Assembly: GCA_002710725.1 (NCBI GenBank)
Contig: PAKT01000021.1
Coordinates: 1-37,011 of the forward strand
From: Spongiibacteraceae bacterium
GTDB lineage: Bacteria; Pseudomonadota; Gammaproteobacteria; Pseudomonadales; Spongiibacteraceae
Direction: 5' to 3'
Length of the DNA: 37,011 nt
Positions within the stretch are counted from its first letter, which is position 1, and every line of letters starts with the position of its first letter. The notes under the pieces are model-generated. The model worked only from the letters and a program-made list of their open reading frames with translations, did no database searches and was not told where the DNA came from. Of this stretch, positions 32,704 to 37,011 are shown one piece after another. Both the position numbers and the translations under genes were made by a program.

Positions 32704-34059
32704 ATGAACGTTCACACCGACACCATCGCCGCCATCGCCACCCCGGCTGGGCGGGGTGGCGTCGGCGTTATTCGTATTTCCGGCCCCAAGTGTCTGTCCA
32801 TCGCCCAGGCCATTCTTAATAACAAAACGCTTAAGCCGCGGTACGCACACTTCTCTCAGTTCTATGCCGCATCTAACACTTCAATTGAGGCGATAGACAG
32901 CGGCCTCGCCCTGTATTTTCCCGGACCAAATTCCTTTACCGGCGAAGACGTACTGGAACTGCAGGGTCATGGCGGCCCGGTAGTTTTACAATTGTTGCTG
33001 CGCGAAATAGTCCGGCTCGGTGCACGTCAGGCAAAGCCCGGCGAGTTTTCCGAGCGGGCTTTTCTCAACGACAAAATCGATCTGGCCCAGGCTGAAGCCA
33101 TTGCCGATCTTATCGACAGTGCCTCAGAACAGGCGGCAAAAAATGCCGTTCGTTCGCTGGAAGGGGAGTTCAGCCGCCGCGTTCACGATCTGGTCGAGGC
33201 CTTGATTCACCTGCGCATGTACGTGGAAGCGGCAATCGATTTTCCCGAAGAAGAAGTGGATTTTCTCAGCGACGAAACCGTTCGCCTCGGATTGGAAAAT
33301 CTCGATAGAGATCTAACTACCTTATTAAGCAGCGCAAAACAGGGGGCTCTGTTGCGCGAAGGCATGACCGTGGCCATTGCCGGCAAACCCAACGCGGGAA
33401 AATCCAGTCTGCTTAACGCGCTGGCTGGACGCGAGTCGGCCATTGTCACCGATATCGCCGGCACCACCCGCGACGTGCTGCGCGAGACCATTCTGATCGA
33501 AGGTATGCCGCTGCATGTCATCGATACTGCTGGTTTGCGCGACAGCGTCGATCAGGTAGAACAGGAAGGCATTCGCCGCGCCTGGCAGGTGATTGACGAC
33601 GCCGATCGCATTCTGCTGGTAATCGATTCCACCGACCCACACAGCGCCGACGATCTTCTTGCTCAATTCCAAAGCCACCGCGACAAGCTGACCGTTATCC
33701 ACAACAAGGCGGACCTGTCCGGCCTGTCGATCGGTGAGCGCGACAACGGTCATGCGCTAAACCTTTCAGCCAAGGCGCAAGCGGGTATTGATCGCTTGCG
33801 AGAGCACCTGAAAGACTGCATGGGCTATCACGGCGGCAGCGACAGCCAGTTTACGGCCCGCCAGCGCCATATCGATGCCTTGCTCGACGCCAAACTGCAT
33901 TTTGATCAGGGCAGAGAGCAACTGATGGTTTACCGTGCCGGTGAGCTGCTGGCTGAAGAATTGCGCCTCAGCCAGAATGCTCTGAGCAGCATTACCGGCG
34001 AATTTACCCCCGACGATCTGCTAGGAAAAATCTTTTCCAGTTTCTGTATTGGCAAATAG
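32704..34059 (+). CDS. mnmE: tRNA uridine-5-carboxymethylaminomethyl(34) synthesis GTPase MnmE
   Basis: 451 aa; '[22 protein letters not shown]', G1 '[14 protein letters not shown]', 'DTAGLR', C-terminal 'FCIGK'. Confidence 0.99.
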   Translation: MNVHTDTIAAIATPAGRGGVGVIRISGPKCLSIAQAILNNKTLKPRYAHFSQFYAASNTSIEAIDSGLALYFPGPNSFTGEDVLELQGHGGPVVLQLLLREIVRLGARQAKPGEFSERAFLNDKIDLAQAEAIADLIDSASEQAAKNAVRSLEGEFSRRVHDLVEALIHLRMYVEAAIDFPEEEVDFLSDETVRLGLENLDRDLTTLLSSAKQGALLREGMTVAIAGKPNAGKSSLLNALAGRESAIVTDIAGTTRDVLRETILIEGMPLHVIDTAGLRDSVDQVEQEGIRRAWQVIDDADRILLVIDSTDPHSADDLLAQFQSHRDKLTVIHNKADLSGLSIGERDNGHALNLSAKAQAGIDRLREHLKDCMGYHGGSDSQFTARQRHIDALLDAKLHFDQGREQLMVYRAGELLAEELRLSQNALSSITGEFTPDDLLGKIFSSFCIGK

Positions 34060-34218
34060 CCTTTCTCTAATCCTACCAAGCGCTGTAAAACCAACCCCGG
34101 ACTCCATCGGCAAACAGGCGTTTATCTCTCTACTAGCGTCACTTTCCAGGTCGATTACGATTCTCAACCCTTAAACCTGATCAAATAGTCACCACAAGCC
34201 CTTAATTTTTTAACTTTT

Positions 34219-34541
34219 TTGCTGTGAATTGAGGGCGCACAGCACGAGGAAAGACTGTGCATAACTTGGGGGATAAGTTTTAAACCTGTGGACGGAAAAT
34301 CAGTACAAATACTTACCCCCAAACCGTTCATGGCTTGTCACCATCCGGGGAACAGCTTTACAAGGGGTTTGTACGCCCACTTGTTAAGTACTTTAAATAC
34401 ATTAAAAACAAAAGCTTATAGAGGTTATCCACATTTTTACGTCAACTAATAATTACAACAACAATAATCTTTCTTACTTTCTCTTCTAGATAAGATTTTT
34501 ATTTAATAACTTTTTTAAAAACCAGCCCTGATTAAATTTTC
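34219..34541. other. Second oriC-like region (mnmE-mnmG intergenic): DnaA boxes plus AT-rich tract
   Basis: Perfect DnaA box TTATCCACA at 34425-34433, TGTGCATAA at 34256-34264, near-match GGGGGATAA at 34268-34276, CCTGTGGACGG at 34285-34295; AT-rich 34437-34541. Confidence 0.6.
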
Positions 34542-34611
34542 ACCAGCTTATTGCAGTGCGAAATTCGCCCCGTATAATCACACTCCCTTTCAGCTCAGAG
34601 CAGGATTTCCC

Positions 34612-36504
34612 GTGGATTACCCCGAGCAATTCGACGTTATCGTCATCGGCGGCGGCCACGCTGGTACCGAAGCGTGCCTGGCGGCGGCGCGCATGGGTGC
34701 TAAAACCCTGCTGCTGACCCATAACATCGAAACGCTGGGCCAAATGTCCTGCAATCCTGCGATCGGGGGCATTGGCAAAAGCCACCTGGTCAAGGAAATC
34801 GATGCCCTCGGCGGCGCCATGGCCCTAGCCACCGATCGCGGCGGGATACAGTTTCGGGTTTTGAACGCACGCAAAGGCCCGGCGGTGCGCGCGACCCGGG
34901 CCCAGGCCGACCGGGCGCTGTACAAGGCCGCGATTCGCGAAATACTGGAAAACCAGCCCAATCTGTCGATTTTCCAGCAAGCCGTTGACGACCTGATCGT
35001 CGAGGGTGAGCGGGTTTGCGGCGCTATCACCAACACGGGTATTCGCTTTCGGGCGAAAACCGTCGTGCTGACAACCGGAACTTTTCTGGGCGGCAAAATC
35101 CATATCGGTCTGGATAATCACAGCGGCGGCCGCGCCGGCGACCCACCGGCGATCGCCCTGGCCGCGCGTCTGCGCGAGCTGCCCTTGCGCGTCGATCGGC
35201 TGAAAACGGGCACGCCACCGCGCATCGACGCCAAGTCGGTGAATTTCGAAGGCCTGCAGGAGCAGTGGGGTGATCAGCCCGAGCCAGTGATGTCCTATCT
35301 CGGCAGTCTCGACCTGCACCCGCGTCAGACCTGCTGCTGGATTACCCACACCAACGAGCGCACTCACGAAATCATTCAGGGCGGGCTGGATCGCTCGCCC
35401 ATGTACACCGGCGTGATCGAAGGCGTCGGGCCGCGTTATTGCCCGTCCATCGAAGACAAAGTTCACCGCTTTGCGGACAAAAACAGCCACCAGATTTTTA
35501 TCGAGCCGGAGGGGCTGAATACCCACGAGCTTTACCCCAACGGCATCTCCACCAGCCTGCCGTTTGATGTGCAAATGCAATTGGTGCGCTCGATCAAGGG
35601 CTTTGAAAATGCCCATATCACGCGCCCGGGCTACGCCATTGAATACGACTACTTTGACCCTCGGGATCTGAAAACCTCCCTTGAAACCAAGGTCATTGAA
35701 AATCTCTTCTTCGCCGGTCAGATCAATGGCACGACCGGTTACGAAGAAGCGGGTGCCCAGGGCCTGCTGGCGGGTCTGAACGCCGCCCTGAAAGCGGCCG
35801 ACAAAGACACCTGGTTTCCCAAGCGCGATGAGGCCTACATTGGTGTGCTGGTCGACGATCTGATCACCATGGGCACGCTGGAGCCCTACCGGATGTTCAC
35901 CTCCCGTGCCGAATACCGTTTGCTGCTGCGCGAAGACAATGCCGATACCCGGCTGACCGAAAAGGGCCGGGAACTAGGTCTGGTGGACGATGCGCGTTGG
36001 GCAGCCTACTGCGACAAGCGCGAAACGGTGGAGCGCGAACGTCAGCGCATGGCCAGCACCTGGATTCAGCCGAATACCCCGGAAGCTGACATTCTGAATG
36101 GCAAAATCCCGACACCGATCAGCCGCGAACACAACCTGCTCGATCTTCTCAAGCGTCCTGAGCTAAACTACTCAGACGTAGCAAGCCTTAAAGGAGAAGC
36201 AAGCGCTAACTTACAGGTTGCGGAACAGATCGAGATCGGTGTGAAGTACGCCGGCTATATCGACCGCCAGACCGAGGAAATCGAGCGCCTGCGGCGCTTT
36301 GAGCACACCAGCCTGCCGCTGGATTTCGACTATCAGACGGTCGAGGGTCTGTCGAACGAGATCAAACAGAAACTGTCCAGCGCGCGCCCGGAAACTCTGG
36401 CCCAGGCCTCGCGGATTCCCGGCGTGACGCCGGCGGCGGTTTCACTCTTGCTGATTTACCTGAAAAAACGGGGCCTGCTCGATCGCAGCAGCAAAACGGC
36501 CTGA
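34612..36504 (+). CDS. mnmG: tRNA uridine-5-carboxymethylaminomethyl(34) synthesis enzyme MnmG (GidA)
   Basis: 630 aa, GTG start; '[23 protein letters not shown]', '[22 protein letters not shown]', '[23 protein letters not shown]'. Confidence 0.99.
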   Translation: MDYPEQFDVIVIGGGHAGTEACLAAARMGAKTLLLTHNIETLGQMSCNPAIGGIGKSHLVKEIDALGGAMALATDRGGIQFRVLNARKGPAVRATRAQADRALYKAAIREILENQPNLSIFQQAVDDLIVEGERVCGAITNTGIRFRAKTVVLTTGTFLGGKIHIGLDNHSGGRAGDPPAIALAARLRELPLRVDRLKTGTPPRIDAKSVNFEGLQEQWGDQPEPVMSYLGSLDLHPRQTCCWITHTNERTHEIIQGGLDRSPMYTGVIEGVGPRYCPSIEDKVHRFADKNSHQIFIEPEGLNTHELYPNGISTSLPFDVQMQLVRSIKGFENAHITRPGYAIEYDYFDPRDLKTSLETKVIENLFFAGQINGTTGYEEAGAQGLLAGLNAALKAADKDTWFPKRDEAYIGVLVDDLITMGTLEPYRMFTSRAEYRLLLREDNADTRLTEKGRELGLVDDARWAAYCDKRETVERERQRMASTWIQPNTPEADILNGKIPTPISREHNLLDLLKRPELNYSDVASLKGEASANLQVAEQIEIGVKYAGYIDRQTEEIERLRRFEHTSLPLDFDYQTVEGLSNEIKQKLSSARPETLAQASRIPGVTPAAVSLLLIYLKKRGLLDRSSKTA

Positions 36505-37011
36505 TGGCCGAGCGCGACATTCTCGAGCGGGGCCTGCGGACGCTGGAGCTCGAACTGAGTGAGCAGCAGCGCGATCTGCTGATGCGCTATCTGGCGCTGC
36601 TGGTGAAATGGAACCGGGCCTATAACCTGACCGCCATCCGCGACCCCGAAGAAATGGTCACCAAGCATTTGCTCGACTCACTGGCGGTCGCGCCCTTTGT
36701 CAGCGGCGAGCGCCTGCTCGATGTGGGCACCGGCGCCGGCTTGCCGGGCATCCCTTTGGCCATCGTCTACCCGGACAAGTTATTTGAACTGCTCGACAGC
36801 AACGGCAAGAAGACCCGTTTTCTGGTGCAGGTTGTGGCGGATCTGGCATTGCCAAATGTGACAGTGCACCACAAGCGCATCGAGTCGGGTGAACTGGCGC
36901 CGGTCTTTGACGGCATCCTGTCCCGGGCCTTTGCTTCGCTTGCGGACATGACCCGTGACTGCGGGCCGCTGCTGGCAGAAGGCGGTGAGTTGCTGGCCAT
37001 GAAGGGCCAAT
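36504..37011 (+). CDS. rsmG: 16S rRNA (guanine(527)-N(7))-methyltransferase RsmG (GidB), truncated by window end
   Basis: Not in the ORF track because it has no stop in the window. ATG at 36504 overlaps the mnmG stop (TGATG); reads [62 protein letters not shown]...LLDVGTGAGLPGIPLAI. Confidence 0.96.
   Translation, partial: MAERDILERGLRTLELELSEQQRDLLMRYLALLVKWNRAYNLTAIRDPEEMVTKHLLDSLAVAPFVSGERLLDVGTGAGLPGIPLAIVYPDKLFELLDSNGKKTRFLVQVVADLALPNVTVHHKRIESGELAPVFDGILSRAFASLADMTRDCGPLLAEGGELLAMKGQ

Noticed and set aside
31669-32850. 393-aa minus-strand ORF opposite yidC/mnmE
   Set aside because: Antisense to two unambiguous conserved genes; shadow ORF
34825-35616. 263-aa minus-strand ORF opposite mnmG
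   Set aside because: Antisense to highly conserved mnmG; no domain features

Overview
This 37 kb window looks like chromosomal origin-proximal DNA from a gammaproteobacterium (gene order is Pseudomonas/Cellvibrionales-like; the taxon is inference). The right half is the conserved block gyrB-recF-dnaN-dnaA (minus strand), then rpmH-rnpA-yidD-yidC-mnmE-mnmG-rsmG (plus strand, rsmG cut by the window end). The left half is more accessory: an aa3-type cytochrome c oxidase operon whose subunit II carries two extra c-type haem domains, an unknown membrane protein, two tandem TonB-dependent receptor paralogues, an SDR, a SIMPL-domain protein, an orphan BrnA-like antitoxin behind what looks like a deleted BrnT toxin, a sterol-desaturase-family protein divergent from a LysR regulator, a CPA2 antiporter, a single-domain response regulator, a LexA-box-controlled YebG, an Atm1-type ABC exporter, an HDOD-GGDEF protein, and two GAF-GGDEF paralogues flanking an acyltransferase. 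Main leads: (1) two separate oriC-like regions (dnaA/rpmH and mnmE/mnmG) that share several short words; (2) one perfect and one near-perfect ParB parS site inside the recF coding sequence; (3) the brnT remnant with an intact antitoxin; (4) two adjacent perfect dyads between the divergent TonB receptor and SDR genes. No CRISPR array, transposase, rRNA or tRNA was recognised. All calls are from reading the sequence and supplied translations; no searches were run.
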